50,889 bases of DNA from Neorhizobium huautlense (GCF_030811685.1 NZ_JAUSRF010000027.1:1-50889), one strand, 5' to 3'. Numbered from the stretch's first letter, positions 17,743-26,311 are shown. Made by a program: numbers and translations. Notes: a model not told the origin generated them from the sequence alone.

Positions 17743-17990
17743 TCAAATGGTCCTTTCTCAATCATGTCCCATGGTTGCGGACCGCTTGATTGCAAGGTCT
17801 TCAAACCAAACAAAATGCTCCGCTGCGCCTGAAACTCTTCTGGACGCGAAGTTGCGTGACAGATAAGAGGGGGGCCGAATGATGTCAACGGTTCCGGCCG
17901 ATACAGAATGGCCACAATCCGGTGTTTTTGAAGGTTTCCGGCCGGAATCAAGACATGCGGATACCGGTGCCTAACCTGAAAGGTTTCTAT

Positions 17991-18860
17991 ATGTTGCGCC
18001 ATAAGCTTCTTGCAGCCACCGCCCTGATCGCTGCGATCTCCTTCTCTTCCGCCTCGTTTGCGCAGGAAGACGCCGTTGTCGCCAAGGTCGACGGTGTCGA
18101 GATTCACAAGTCCGATCTGGACATGGCTGCCTCCAGCCTCGGCCCGCAATACCAGCAGCTTCCCGACGACCAGAAGCAGGCTGCCGCACTTTCGCAGGTC
18201 ATCGACGTGAAGCTGCTGGCCAAGAATGCCACGGCACAGGGCCTTCAGGACACGGACGACTTCAAGAAGCGTCTTGCCTTCCTGCAGGAACGCGAGCTGC
18301 ACAATGCCTACCTGCGCAAGGAAGTCTTTGACGCCGTCAAGGACGAAGAGGTGAAGGCCCGTTACGAAAAGGAAATCGCTTCGCTTCCCAAGGAAGAAGA
18401 AGTGCATGCCCGTCATATCCTCGTAAAGACCGAGGAAGAGGCCAAGGACATCATCAAGCAGCTCGACGAAGGCAAGGATTTCATCGAACTGGCGAAGGCC
18501 AAGTCGGAAGATTCGAGCAAGTCGGACGGTGGTGACCTCGGTTACTTCACCAAGGGCCGCATGGTTCCGGAATTCGAAGAGGCCGCTTTCACGCTCGAAA
18601 AGGGCGCCTATACCAAGACCCCGGTCAAGTCGCAGTTCGGCTTCCACGTCATCAAGGTCGAAGACAAGCGCGAAGCCGCTCCGCCGGCATTCGAGCAGGT
18701 CGAGCCGCAGGTTCGTCAGCTCGTGATGCAGGAAAAGTATTCGGCACTCCTCGAAAAGGCCAAGGCAGAGCAGAAGGTGGAAATCACCGACGAAGCGCTG
18801 AAGAAGGCTTACGACGAAGCCACCAGGGAACAGCAGGAACAGCAGCAGACGCAGCAGTAA
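17991..18860 (+). CDS. Periplasmic parvulin-type peptidyl-prolyl isomerase
   Basis: A 289-residue PrsA/SurA-like foldase. I set the start at 17991 because the protein then begins with a clean signal peptide (cleavage near ASFA-QE, residue 24); the longer frame adds an unlikely leader. An N-terminal SurA-like helical region is followed by a parvulin domain at about 130-225 with the family motifs HARHILV, SSKSDGGDLGYF and QFGFHVIKVEDKR. The C-terminal tail is Glu/Gln-rich. It helps fold secreted proteins, in keeping with divergent secA. It is followed by a terminator, so it is probably monocistronic. Confidence 0.93.
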   Translation: MLRHKLLAATALIAAISFSSASFAQEDAVVAKVDGVEIHKSDLDMAASSLGPQYQQLPDDQKQAAALSQVIDVKLLAKNATAQGLQDTDDFKKRLAFLQERELHNAYLRKEVFDAVKDEEVKARYEKEIASLPKEEEVHARHILVKTEEEAKDIIKQLDEGKDFIELAKAKSEDSSKSDGGDLGYFTKGRMVPEFEEAAFTLEKGAYTKTPVKSQFGFHVIKVEDKREAAPPAFEQVEPQVRQLVMQEKYSALLEKAKAEQKVEITDEALKKAYDEATREQQEQQQTQQ

Positions 18861-18878
18861 TTCTGCTTCTACCAACGG

Positions 18879-18899
18879 GGCCCGCTTTTGCGGGCCTTT
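18879..18899 (+). terminator. Intrinsic terminator after the parvulin gene
   Basis: A 7-bp stem GGCCCGC-TTTT-GCGGGCC followed by TTT, 18 bases after the stop codon and upstream of argJ. Confidence 0.85.
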
Positions 18900-18934
18900 C
18901 CTTGTTCAGGATTTAAAGACGTAAGGGTCAGACC

Positions 18935-20176
18935 ATGTCCGCCACCATTTCTCCGCTCGCCCCGAAATCCTATCCTGACATGCCTTCGCTGCGCGGTGTC
19001 CGCATGGCAACCGCGAGCGCCGGCATCAAGTACAAGAACCGTACCGACGTGCTGATGATGGTGTTCGACGAGCCGGCTGCGGTGGCAGGCGTGTTCACCA
19101 AGTCCAAGTGCCCTTCGGCCCCGGTGGATTTCTGCCGCGCCAACCTTTCGCACGGTATTGCCCGCACCGTGGTGGTCAATTCCGGCAATGCCAATGCCTT
19201 TACCGGCGTCAAGGGCAGGGCTGCGACCGAACTGACCGCCAAGTCCGCATCGGAAGCTGTCGGCTGTGGCGAAAACGAGGTCTATCTGGCTTCGACCGGC
19301 GTGATCGGCGAACCGCTCGATGCCACGAAATTCGCAGGCGTTTTGGGCGACATGCACAAGACCGCGACCGGCGATTTCTGGCTGGAAGCGGCCAAGGCGA
19401 TCATGACCACCGACACCTATCCGAAGGTGGCGACCCGCACCGCCGAAATCGGTGGCGTGACGGTGACGATCAACGGCATTGCTAAAGGCGCCGGCATGAT
19501 CGCGCCCGATATGGCGACCATGCTGTCCTTCGTCGTGACCGACGCGGATATCACCGCTCCGGTTCTGCAGAGCCTGCTTTCTGCCGGTGTCGAACCGAGC
19601 TTCAATTCGATGACGGTCGACAGCGACACGTCCACCTCGGACACGCTGATGCTGTTTGCCACCGGCGCTGCTGCCAAGGATGGCCAGACGCAGATCGTCA
19701 ATGCCAGGGACCCGGCACTGGCGTCTTTCCGTGATGCGCTGAATGCGCTTCTGAAAGACCTCGCCATTCAGGTGGCTCGCGATGGCGAAGGCGCGACAAA
19801 AATGCTGGAAATCACCGTGACTGGTGCCGAGAGCGATGCAGCCGCCAAGACGATTGCGCTGTCGATCGCCAATTCGCCGCTGGTGAAAACGGCCGCTGCC
19901 GGCGAAGACGCCAATTGGGGCCGTATCGTCATGGCTGTCGGCAAGGCCGGCGAAGCCGCCGATCGCGACAAGCTGGCGATCTGGTTCGGCGATGTGCGCG
20001 TTGCCGTCAATGGCGAACGCGATGCCGGTTATTCGGAAGAAGCCGCATCGAACGTGATGAAGGGCCAGGACATTCCGGTTCGCGTCGATCTGGGCCTCGG
20101 CTCGGGCAAGGCGACGGTGTGGACCTGCGACCTCACCAAGGAATATGTCGCCATCAATGGCGATTACCGGAGCTGA
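18935..20176 (+). CDS. argJ: Bifunctional glutamate N-acetyltransferase / N-acetylglutamate synthase
   Basis: A 413-residue enzyme of the arginine acetyl cycle. It transfers acetyl from N-acetylornithine to glutamate and can also use acetyl-CoA. The self-cleavage site is in APDMA-TMLSF, giving alpha and beta chains with Thr195 as the new N-terminal nucleophile. Other family marks are VNSGNANAFTG and NSPLVKTAAAGEDANWGRI. The gene is followed closely by a GNAT and a Nudix gene. Confidence is very high for identity; mono- versus bifunctionality is inferred from the absence of visible argA. Confidence 0.97.
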   Translation: MSATISPLAPKSYPDMPSLRGVRMATASAGIKYKNRTDVLMMVFDEPAAVAGVFTKSKCPSAPVDFCRANLSHGIARTVVVNSGNANAFTGVKGRAATELTAKSASEAVGCGENEVYLASTGVIGEPLDATKFAGVLGDMHKTATGDFWLEAAKAIMTTDTYPKVATRTAEIGGVTVTINGIAKGAGMIAPDMATMLSFVVTDADITAPVLQSLLSAGVEPSFNSMTVDSDTSTSDTLMLFATGAAAKDGQTQIVNARDPALASFRDALNALLKDLAIQVARDGEGATKMLEITVTGAESDAAAKTIALSIANSPLVKTAAAGEDANWGRIVMAVGKAGEAADRDKLAIWFGDVRVAVNGERDAGYSEEAASNVMKGQDIPVRVDLGLGSGKATVWTCDLTKEYVAINGDYRS

Positions 20177-20183
20177 TGTGTTG

Positions 20184-20963
20184 ATGCTGGCGAAATCTCC
20201 CCATGGCGACCTGCCGATGGTCCGGCGTCTGGAAGCGGTCGGCTTCCGAGCCTGGCCTGCGGCCTCCGTGGTTTATGACGGCAGCTGGCAGGTGCGGTTG
20301 ACCGGCGGTCATCCGTCGAAGCGCCTGAACTGCGTCGTGCCTCTCGATCCGTCCGATTACCACGATGCCGATATCCGGCTGGAAAAGGCGCGCAAGCGTT
20401 TTGCCCATTACGGCCGGCAACTGGTCATTCGCGAAACGCCGCTTTCGCCGCGCCCGCTGATCGATGCGCTGGACGAGAATGGCTGGGCCTGTATCGAGAC
20501 CGTTTCGGTGATGACGGCGGATCTTGCCGCCATCGATTTTTCCGAAACGCTGGCGCATCTGCCGACCCATGATATCGGCCGCTTCATCGATGCCAGCCTT
20601 GCCGTGCACAGCGCCGATCCGGCGATCAAGCCGGCCATGGCGGAAATCGTCAGTGCTATCAAACCGACCACCGGTCTTTTCCTGATGGAAAACCCCGGCG
20701 AGGGACCGGCGGCCGTGACGATCTGTGTGCAGGATAATGATCTGGCTGGCATTCAGGATCTGGCTGTTGCCGAAGATCGTCGCGGGCAGGGGCTCGGCAC
20801 CGAGATCCTGGCAGCGGCCTTGCGCTGGGCCCGCATCAGCGGCGCGCGGTTGGCGTGGCTGCAGGTTGGCGAGACCAACAAGGCGGCGATCGCGCTCTAT
20901 CAGCGTTTCGGTTTCCGCGAAGCCTATCAATATCACTACTGGCGCAAGGATGAGACGGCGTGA
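20184..20963 (+). CDS. GNAT-family N-acetyltransferase
   Basis: About 259 residues with a C-terminal GNAT domain (about 125-255). The acetyl-CoA loop is in VAEDRRGQGLGTEILAAAL (Q/R-x-x-G-x-G/A type), followed by the typical NKAAIALYQRFGF. The N-terminal half is variable. Three starts are in frame just after the argJ stop: GTG 20178, TTG 20181 and ATG 20184. GGAG at 20169-20172 can serve any of them, so the exact start is open. It overlaps mutT by 4 bases, which points to an argJ-GNAT-Nudix unit. The substrate is unknown. Confidence 0.87.
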   Translation: MLAKSPHGDLPMVRRLEAVGFRAWPAASVVYDGSWQVRLTGGHPSKRLNCVVPLDPSDYHDADIRLEKARKRFAHYGRQLVIRETPLSPRPLIDALDENGWACIETVSVMTADLAAIDFSETLAHLPTHDIGRFIDASLAVHSADPAIKPAMAEIVSAIKPTTGLFLMENPGEGPAAVTICVQDNDLAGIQDLAVAEDRRGQGLGTEILAAALRWARISGARLAWLQVGETNKAAIALYQRFGFREAYQYHYWRKDETA

Positions 20964-21373
20964 GCAATACTGAGCGCAAGATCCTGCTGGTCGCCGCCTG
21001 CGCGCTGATCGATAACGATGGCCGCATTCTTCTGGCGCAGCGCCCGGAAGGCAAGTCGCTGGCGGGCCTGTGGGAATTTCCCGGCGGCAAGGTGGAGCCG
21101 GGCGAAACGCCCGAGGAAACGCTGGTGCGCGAGCTTCAGGAAGAAATCGGCATCACCACCAAGGTGGCGTGCCTTGCGCCGCTGACATTTGCCAGCTTCA
21201 CCTATGAGACCTTTCACCTGCTGATGCCGCTTTATGTCTGCCGTCGTTACGAGGGTATCCCGACCGGGCGCGAAGGGCAGGCGATCAAGTGGGTGCGGCC
21301 GCAGGCGCTGCGCGACTATCCGATGCCGCCGGCCGATGAGCCGCTGATCCCCTTCCTGCAGGACCTTCTTTAA
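20960..21373 (+). CDS. mutT: Nudix hydrolase, MutT-like 8-oxo-dGTP diphosphatase
   Basis: A 137-residue protein with an intact Nudix box, GGKVEPGETPEETLVRELQEE (key residues G, E, RE, EE; about 37-59). The surrounding sequence (LLAQRPEGKSLAGLWEFPGG) is typical of MutT enzymes that clear oxidised dGTP from the nucleotide pool. Translation starts at GTG (20960), which overlaps the preceding TGA in GTGA; no better ATG exists inside the conserved N-terminus. Substrate specificity is inferred from family resemblance. Confidence 0.9.
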   Translation: MSNTERKILLVAACALIDNDGRILLAQRPEGKSLAGLWEFPGGKVEPGETPEETLVRELQEEIGITTKVACLAPLTFASFTYETFHLLMPLYVCRRYEGIPTGREGQAIKWVRPQALRDYPMPPADEPLIPFLQDLL

Positions 21374-21493
21374 GTATCCACAGATGATTTCCAGTCGGCG
21401 CGACTAAGGCAACGACGTTAACAGATCCTTTAACCGATCGTGCGAAGTTTATGCTCTGGCGGGCAAGTAACTGCGTGTGTGAGGCTTTGGACC

Positions 21494-21826
21494 ATGGACG
21501 ACGAAATCTGGAAGACTGTGCGGACACGGCAGCGGCCGACGTATCGGTCGGGCCGGACTGGCGCCCTTAATGTTGCACTTCTGTTCGGTACGGCGGCAAT
21601 TGCCTTGTCGCTGATCGTGACGCCCATGCTTGCAAAACGCGGCGAGCAGGACCGGATGGCGCATATCCAGCAAGACTTCGATATGATCACAACTGGTTCA
21701 ATTAAGCGTAATGATGATAACGCAATAGAAAAGAATAAGCATTATACCATCCGGAGAAGTGTCCTGCAGGATACGCCGGGTTCGGTGTGCATTGTGCAGG
21801 GCTATAGTTCCGAAACCGGTTGCTGA
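21494..21826 (+). CDS. Small single-pass membrane protein of unknown function
   Basis: 110 residues, starting at the ATG at 21494 (MDDEIWKTV). A basic stretch (RTRQRPTYRSGRTG) precedes one hydrophobic helix (about 23-42), and the polar C-terminal part ends with a Cys at the last residue and another (CIVQGY) ten residues before. The charge pattern suggests an N-in, C-out topology. The stop lies 10 bases before the pilin start, so the two are probably co-transcribed. I do not recognise the family. It could be a partner of the pilin, but this is only position-based. Confidence 0.7.
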   Translation: MDDEIWKTVRTRQRPTYRSGRTGALNVALLFGTAAIALSLIVTPMLAKRGEQDRMAHIQQDFDMITTGSIKRNDDNAIEKNKHYTIRRSVLQDTPGSVCIVQGYSSETGC

Positions 21827-21836
21827 GGCCTGCATA

Positions 21837-22019
21837 ATGCATTTGATACGCTCTTTTCTGTGCGACGAAACTGGCGCCACAGCCATCGAGTACGGTCTCA
21901 TTGCTGCACTGATAGGCACCGCCATCATCGGCGGTGTTGGCGCTTACGGAAGCCAGCTCGGCAACATGTTCAACGGCGTGTCGACCAAGATGACCGACGC
22001 CGTCAACAAGGCTCCTTAA
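21837..22019 (+). CDS. Flp/Fap-type type IVb pilin precursor
   Basis: A 60-residue prepilin. A short basic leader is followed by the Flp processing site G13-ATAIEYGLIAALI, with Glu at +5 and Tyr at +6 of the mature protein, and then a single hydrophobic helix. The mature form would be 47 residues. The longer frame to 21759 is not needed. Flp pilins need a prepilin peptidase and Tad secretion machinery, none of which is in this window. The TAA stop shares the bases TTAA with the stop of the convergent methyltransferase gene. Confidence 0.93.
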   Translation: MHLIRSFLCDETGATAIEYGLIAALIGTAIIGGVGAYGSQLGNMFNGVSTKMTDAVNKAP

Positions 22020-22891
22020 GACGTCTTTCCCTTCAGCGCATCCGCCAGCCTGACCGTGGCCGAACCCGGCTTTAGCGGTTTCGGCTGGTTTTCGTGTGGC
22101 GCCCATCCGGACACATAGATCATCGCGAACGTGGCGCGGATGCGGCCATCCGGGTCGCTGTAGCGTTCGGCATAGATCTGTGCTGCCCGCATCAGGAATT
22201 GGCGGCTGAGCGGCGTGCGGCTGCGGCCGGACAGCGGGTTGGTCATGCCCATGGCGCGCAGGTCGCGGATCAGGTCGAACAGGGAATCATAACGAACCGT
22301 ATAGGTTTCGGCATCGGCGACAGGCAGGGCAAAACCGGCGCGTTGCAGAAGTGCGCCGATATCACGCACATCCGGGAACGGGATGACACGCGGGCTGGCG
22401 CCGCCTGAAATTTCTGCTTCGGTTGCCAGCAACACATCGCGCAATTCGGCCAGCGTGCCGGCACCCGGAATGGCAGCGAGAAACAGGCCATCCGGCCTTA
22501 ATGCGCGACGGATGCGGATCAGAACGCCGGGCGTGTCGTTGGTCAGATGTAGTGCGAGCGGCGACAGCACGAGATTGGCCGATTGCGCTTCAAGCGGCAC
22601 ATCTTCCAGCGGAGCTTTGACGAATGTCCGTTCGCCGGCCCCTGCAAAGACAACATCGGTTTCAATACGGGTGAGGTTGGTGATCTTGCCGGTTTCGAGG
22701 CTCAGCCGCGCCGTCGCGCCGGTGCCGCCATGCAGTTCGACGGCCTCATCGAAAACCCGTTCGACCACTTCCAGCCGCTCGGCCAGTTCGCGGCCTGCCA
22801 GATCGAGAAGGAAATCGGCACCCGGCAGCGGATGGCTGGCAGCGCGTTCGCGGCGGGTGGCGATCAGGTCGAGGTCGAAAAGAATGTCCAT
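22016..22891 (-). CDS. SAM-dependent methyltransferase-like protein (BioC/NDUFAF5-like)
   Basis: About 291 residues. An N-terminal segment typical of the alphaproteobacterial NDUFAF5-like group (FDLDLIATRRERA) precedes a class I Rossmann methyltransferase core. A variant motif I is ELHGGTG, and later elements are NLVLSPLALHLTNDTPGVL and IRRALRPDGLFLAAIPG. In eukaryotes this family hydroxylates or assists a complex I subunit; the bacterial role is unproven. The start is the ATG at 22891 (or 22894); the long frame adds an unlikely leader. It diverges from comF and converges on the pilin gene with shared stop bases. Confidence 0.82.
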   Translation of the reverse strand: MDILFDLDLIATRRERAASHPLPGADFLLDLAGRELAERLEVVERVFDEAVELHGGTGATARLSLETGKITNLTRIETDVVFAGAGERTFVKAPLEDVPLEAQSANLVLSPLALHLTNDTPGVLIRIRRALRPDGLFLAAIPGAGTLAELRDVLLATEAEISGGASPRVIPFPDVRDIGALLQRAGFALPVADAETYTVRYDSLFDLIRDLRAMGMTNPLSGRSRTPLSRQFLMRAAQIYAERYSDPDGRIRATFAMIYVSGWAPHENQPKPLKPGSATVRLADALKGKTS

Positions 22892-23059
22892 CATGCACTC
22901 CGGATACGGTACTGGCCCCATATGGTGACCGTCTCGTCATCCCCCAAGAATTCCGGATCGCAAAGGCGCCGGTGAGCGACTAATGTCAAGGTCAAAGCCA
23001 GGGCGCGGGCTACTCGGATCGTTGCTTATGTCCGTTGGGCCCGGTGTCGGGGGAATGGC

Positions 23060-23881
23060 ATGGAAGAGGAAGTCGGCAATGCCGATCGCCGAACGACCGG
23101 TTCCGTTTTTACCGCGGCAATCGGTTCGGGCGCTCGTGGTCTGTTCCGGCGGGTGGCGGATTTCGTCTATCCGCCCGTTTGTGCCGGTTGCGGCGTGCTG
23201 ATCGGCCGGCATGGGGCGCTTTGTCCTGCCTGCTGGCAATCGGTCCATTTCATTGAGCGGCCTTTTTGCGATGTGCTGGGCATTCCCTTCGCCTTCGACC
23301 ATGAGGCGGGGCTTGCCGGCGAAGGCGGGCGGCTGGTGTCGGCCAAGGCAATTGCCGATCCACCGCGTTATGACCGGTTGCGAGCCGTGGCGATCCATGA
23401 CGGCGTCGCCCGCAAGCTGGTGCATGGGTTGAAATATCGCGACCGCACCGAGTTGGCGATCATGATGGCGGCATGGATGCAGCGCGCCGGGGCGGAACAT
23501 CTGGAAGAATGCGACGGTATCTTGCCCGTGCCGCTGCACTGGACGCGGTTTGCGCTTCGAAAATTCAACCAGTCGGCGGAACTGGCGCGGCATCTGGCAA
23601 AATTTTCCGGCAAACCGCTTTTGCCTTCCACGCTGAAACGCGTGAAACGCACCAGCCGCCAGGTGGGGCTGACGGCAAAGGGGCGGCAGGACAATGTGCG
23701 GGCGGCATTTTCGATCGTGCCCGGCCACGAGCCGGAGGTTTTCGGCAAGCGTCTGGTGCTGGTCGATGACGTGCATACGACCGGGGCAACCGTCTCGTCC
23801 GCTGCCGCCGTTCTGAAGCGGGCGGGTGCTGCCGAGGTCACGGTTTTGACCTTTGCACTGGCGATTTCCGGGCCTATATGA
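23060..23881 (+). CDS. comF: ComF-family phosphoribosyltransferase-like protein
   Basis: A 273-residue protein. A zinc-ribbon-like double Cys motif lies near the N-terminus (CAGC and CPAC, about 42-59). A type I phosphoribosyltransferase domain follows, with the PRPP-binding motif LVLVDDVHTTGAT (about 233-245). ComF takes part in handling incoming single-stranded DNA during transformation in some bacteria; in rhizobia the gene is widely kept without known competence. GGGGGA lies before the ATG. The next gene is a glutaredoxin about 107 bp on. Confidence 0.9.
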   Translation: MEEEVGNADRRTTGSVFTAAIGSGARGLFRRVADFVYPPVCAGCGVLIGRHGALCPACWQSVHFIERPFCDVLGIPFAFDHEAGLAGEGGRLVSAKAIADPPRYDRLRAVAIHDGVARKLVHGLKYRDRTELAIMMAAWMQRAGAEHLEECDGILPVPLHWTRFALRKFNQSAELARHLAKFSGKPLLPSTLKRVKRTSRQVGLTAKGRQDNVRAAFSIVPGHEPEVFGKRLVLVDDVHTTGATVSSAAAVLKRAGAAEVTVLTFALAISGPI

Positions 23882-23988
23882 CAAGACGACAAACGAGACG
23901 GCCTGATGGCCCTCATGGTGCCATAGGGAGCATCCGACCCTAAGGATTTTCATGGAGGCTTTTTGAGCCGCTCCCCATGGAGATTTTT

Positions 23989-24246
23989 ATGGCAGATATC
24001 ATCATCTATACCCGCGACGGCTGTGGTTATTGCGCCCGTGCAAAGTCCCTTCTGGAATCCAAGGGCGCGGACTATGTCGAGCACAATGCGACGCAGCGAC
24101 CGGAAGCCCGAGCGGAAATGATCGCCATATCGAATGGCGGCACGACCTTCCCGCAGATCTTCATCAACGGCCAGCATGTCGGCGGCTGCGACGACCTGCA
24201 CGCGCTGGAACGCGCCGGCAAGCTCGACCCGCTGCTGGCTGCCTGA
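23989..24246 (+). CDS. grxC: Glutaredoxin 3-type dithiol glutaredoxin with CGYC active site
   Basis: An 85-residue thioredoxin-fold protein reducing disulfides with glutathione. The active site is Cys12-Gly-Tyr-Cys15, where the usual bacterial form is CPYC. The cis-proline region TTFPQIFI and the glutathione-site GGCDDL are intact. I preferred the ATG at 23989 (MADIIIYTRD), with GGAG 9 bases before, to the ATG at 23977. It lies 39 bp before a Nit-type amidase, a link also seen in other alphaproteobacteria. Confidence 0.92.
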   Translation: MADIIIYTRDGCGYCARAKSLLESKGADYVEHNATQRPEARAEMIAISNGGTTFPQIFINGQHVGGCDDLHALERAGKLDPLLAA

Positions 24247-24285
24247 TCACGATATTCACTTTTCAAGAAAAGCAGGACGAAGACC

Positions 24286-25143
24286 ATGGCTTTCAAGGCT
24301 GCCGCCATCCAGATGTGCTCCGGTGTCGATCCGGTGAAAAACGCCGCCGACATGGCGCGGCTGGTGCGTGAGGCGGCGGCCGAGGGCGCCATCTATGTGC
24401 AGACGCCGGAAATGACCGGCGCCGTGCAGAAGGACCGCGCCGGTCTGCGCGCCGTGCTGAAAGACGAGGATGGCGACATCATCGTTGCGACGGCGGCGGA
24501 TCTGGCCAAGGAACTCGGCATCCATGTGCATGTCGGCTCGACGGCCATTGCGCTCGAAGACGGCAAGATCGCCAATCGCGGCTTTCTGTTCGCGCCGGAC
24601 GGTTCGCGGGTCTGCACCTATGACAAGATCCACATGTTCGATGTCGATCTCGACAATGGCGAAAGCTGGCGCGAAAGTGCCGTCTATCGGCCGGGCGAAG
24701 AGGCGCGGGTTGCCGAATTGCCATTCGGGAAACTCGGTTTTGCGATCTGCTACGACGTGCGTTTCCCGCAGCTTTTTCGCACGGAAGCACTGGCCGGCGC
24801 CGAGGTGCTGACTGTACCGGCCGCCTTTACCCGTCAGACCGGCGAAGCGCATTGGGAAATTCTGCTGCGTGCCCGCGCCATTGAAAACGGCGCGTTTCTG
24901 ATTGCGGCGGCTCAGGCCGGTGTGCACGAAGATGGCCGCGAGACCTTTGGTCATTCGATGATTATCGATCCTTGGGGCAAGGTTCTGGCCTCGGCCGGTG
25001 GTGCTGGCGAGGCTGTGGTGATCGCCGAAATCGATGTTACCGACGTGCCGGCGGCGCGTGGCAAAATTCCCAATCTCAAGAATGCCCGTGACTTCACGCT
25101 CGATACGGTCGCGCCGGCAAAGTCCGGCGAGGTCGCGGCTTGA
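24286..25143 (+). CDS. Nit-family carbon-nitrogen hydrolase (probable deaminated-glutathione amidase)
   Basis: A 285-residue nitrilase-superfamily amidase with the catalytic triad visible: Glu42 (TPEMTG), Lys114 (YDKIHMFDVDL) and Cys155 (FAICYDVRF). The pattern fits the Nit1/Nit2 branch. Nit1 removes deaminated glutathione and Nit2 is an omega-amidase. The adjacent glutaredoxin makes the glutathione-repair role the more attractive reading, but this is inference. It overlaps the DUF1178 gene by 4 bases, so grxC, this gene and DUF1178 look like one transcript. Confidence 0.88.
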   Translation: MAFKAAAIQMCSGVDPVKNAADMARLVREAAAEGAIYVQTPEMTGAVQKDRAGLRAVLKDEDGDIIVATAADLAKELGIHVHVGSTAIALEDGKIANRGFLFAPDGSRVCTYDKIHMFDVDLDNGESWRESAVYRPGEEARVAELPFGKLGFAICYDVRFPQLFRTEALAGAEVLTVPAAFTRQTGEAHWEILLRARAIENGAFLIAAAQAGVHEDGRETFGHSMIIDPWGKVLASAGGAGEAVVIAEIDVTDVPAARGKIPNLKNARDFTLDTVAPAKSGEVAA

Positions 25144-25568
25144 TCAAATATTCGCTCACCTGTGACAGCGCACATGCGTTCGAAGGCTGGTTTTCCGAAA
25201 GCGCCGATTTCGATCGGCAGCTTGAAAGCGGCTTTCTGACCTGTCCCGTCTGTGGTTCTTCCGCCATTTCCAAAAGCCTGATGGCGCCGTCGGTTTCGAC
25301 GGCACGGGCCAAAGAAAAACGGCAGGCGGTGGCGATGGATGTCGCCAAGGCCGAAGCCATGGCCAAACTGAAGGCAGCCGTCGCCGAGATCAAGGCCAAT
25401 TCCGAGGATGTCGGCGAAAGGTTTCCCGAAGAGGCGCGAAAAATCCATTACGGCGAGGCGGATGCACGTGGCATTATCGGCCAGGCAAGTTTTGGCGAGG
25501 TGCGAGAACTGCTGGATGAGGGCATCGAGATCGCGCCGATCCCGGTGATCCCGGATGATGCGAATTGA
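25140..25568 (+). CDS. DUF1178 family protein with zinc-ribbon-like N-terminus
   Basis: A 142-residue protein conserved in alpha- and betaproteobacteria with no known function. The N-terminal half has TCD...AFEGWF and CPVCGS, a likely metal-binding ribbon. The C-terminal half ends with the conserved RKIHYGEADARGIIGQAS segment. Translation most likely begins at TTG (25140), which overlaps the TGA of the preceding gene; the protein then starts IKYSLTCD as in its relatives. Co-translation with the amidase is expected. Confidence 0.88.
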   Translation: MIKYSLTCDSAHAFEGWFSESADFDRQLESGFLTCPVCGSSAISKSLMAPSVSTARAKEKRQAVAMDVAKAEAMAKLKAAVAEIKANSEDVGERFPEEARKIHYGEADARGIIGQASFGEVRELLDEGIEIAPIPVIPDDAN

Positions 25569-25676
25569 GCGGATTTTGATTTTAAAAGACCGGCGGCGGA
25601 AACCGTTCCAGATCCTGATGTACCCGTGCATCAGTATCGTTTGGAGAGTTTATTCCGTATCTGTGTTATATGAAAA

Positions 25677-25976
25677 TCATGCCGGTGGCGGAAAAAGTCG
25701 CTGGTAGTTTCTTGCGCCGTGGATGATGCGCAAGATGTCCACGTGCCGTCCATTTATCCGATAGAGAATGACATAGTTACCGTACGGCCTTCGACGGATT
25801 TCCTGCCCGTTTCGGCGCCGGAAGACCTGAAATGCTTCGGGCGTATCGGATAAGCCAGTGCAGGCCGCTTCAAGCTCATCCGTGTAAGTTTCGGCCCTGC
25901 GTGGATTGTCCCTGCTGATGACCGCTGTGATTTCCGCGAGATCGGCACGTGCCTGTCGCGAAAACCGAACTTTCAT
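25677..25976 (-). CDS. RelE/ParE-type toxin
   Basis: A 99-residue basic protein of the RelE/ParE superfamily. The start MKVRFSRQARADLAEI and the late segment RRPYGNYVILYRI...VDILRIIHGARN are diagnostic. ParE members poison gyrase and RelE members cleave mRNA; the antitoxin type favours ParE. It overlaps the antitoxin by 4 bases and follows it, the normal order for neutralisation and co-regulation. The pair sits alone between DUF1178 and ubiG, suggesting acquisition into a core region. Confidence 0.92.
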   Translation of the reverse strand: MKVRFSRQARADLAEITAVISRDNPRRAETYTDELEAACTGLSDTPEAFQVFRRRNGQEIRRRPYGNYVILYRINGRHVDILRIIHGARNYQRLFPPPA

Positions 25977-26227
25977 TTTGAGGCCGATTTCTTGAGGCCG
26001 AATTCCTCACGAACGCTGGCGAAAGCCTCTTCGACACTCGTGAAATGGCCTGCCTCAATGTCATCTATCCCGACCTGGATTCGGGCCCAAAGTTCGTCCT
26101 GCTGGGCCCGAAGCACGTCGTTCACATAGTCATCGATAGAGGCTGCTACGCCGCGCTCGACCTCTCCTCGGACAAAGTCATCGACTTCAGGGGCGAGTAT
26201 TACTGTGGTTTTGGCGGCTTCCGACAT
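25973..26227 (-). CDS. ParD-like antitoxin
   Basis: An 84-residue acidic protein. The N-terminal ribbon-helix-helix region (TTVILAPEVDDFVRGEV, then SIDDYVNDVLR) matches the ParD pattern, and the C-terminal half would wrap the toxin. I chose the ATG at 26227 (MSEAAKTT) with GGAAA before it, rather than the frame start at 26254. It likely represses its own promoter just upstream in 26228-26311; no palindrome stood out there. Confidence 0.88.
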   Translation of the reverse strand: MSEAAKTTVILAPEVDDFVRGEVERGVAASIDDYVNDVLRAQQDELWARIQVGIDDIEAGHFTSVEEAFASVREEFGLKKSASK

Positions 26228-26311
26228 GTCTGGTTTCCGAACGGACAATCCCAACTCCGGCCATCATAGCAGACTTCTCACCCAACGGGATCATCCCTTT
26301 TCAGGGGCAGT

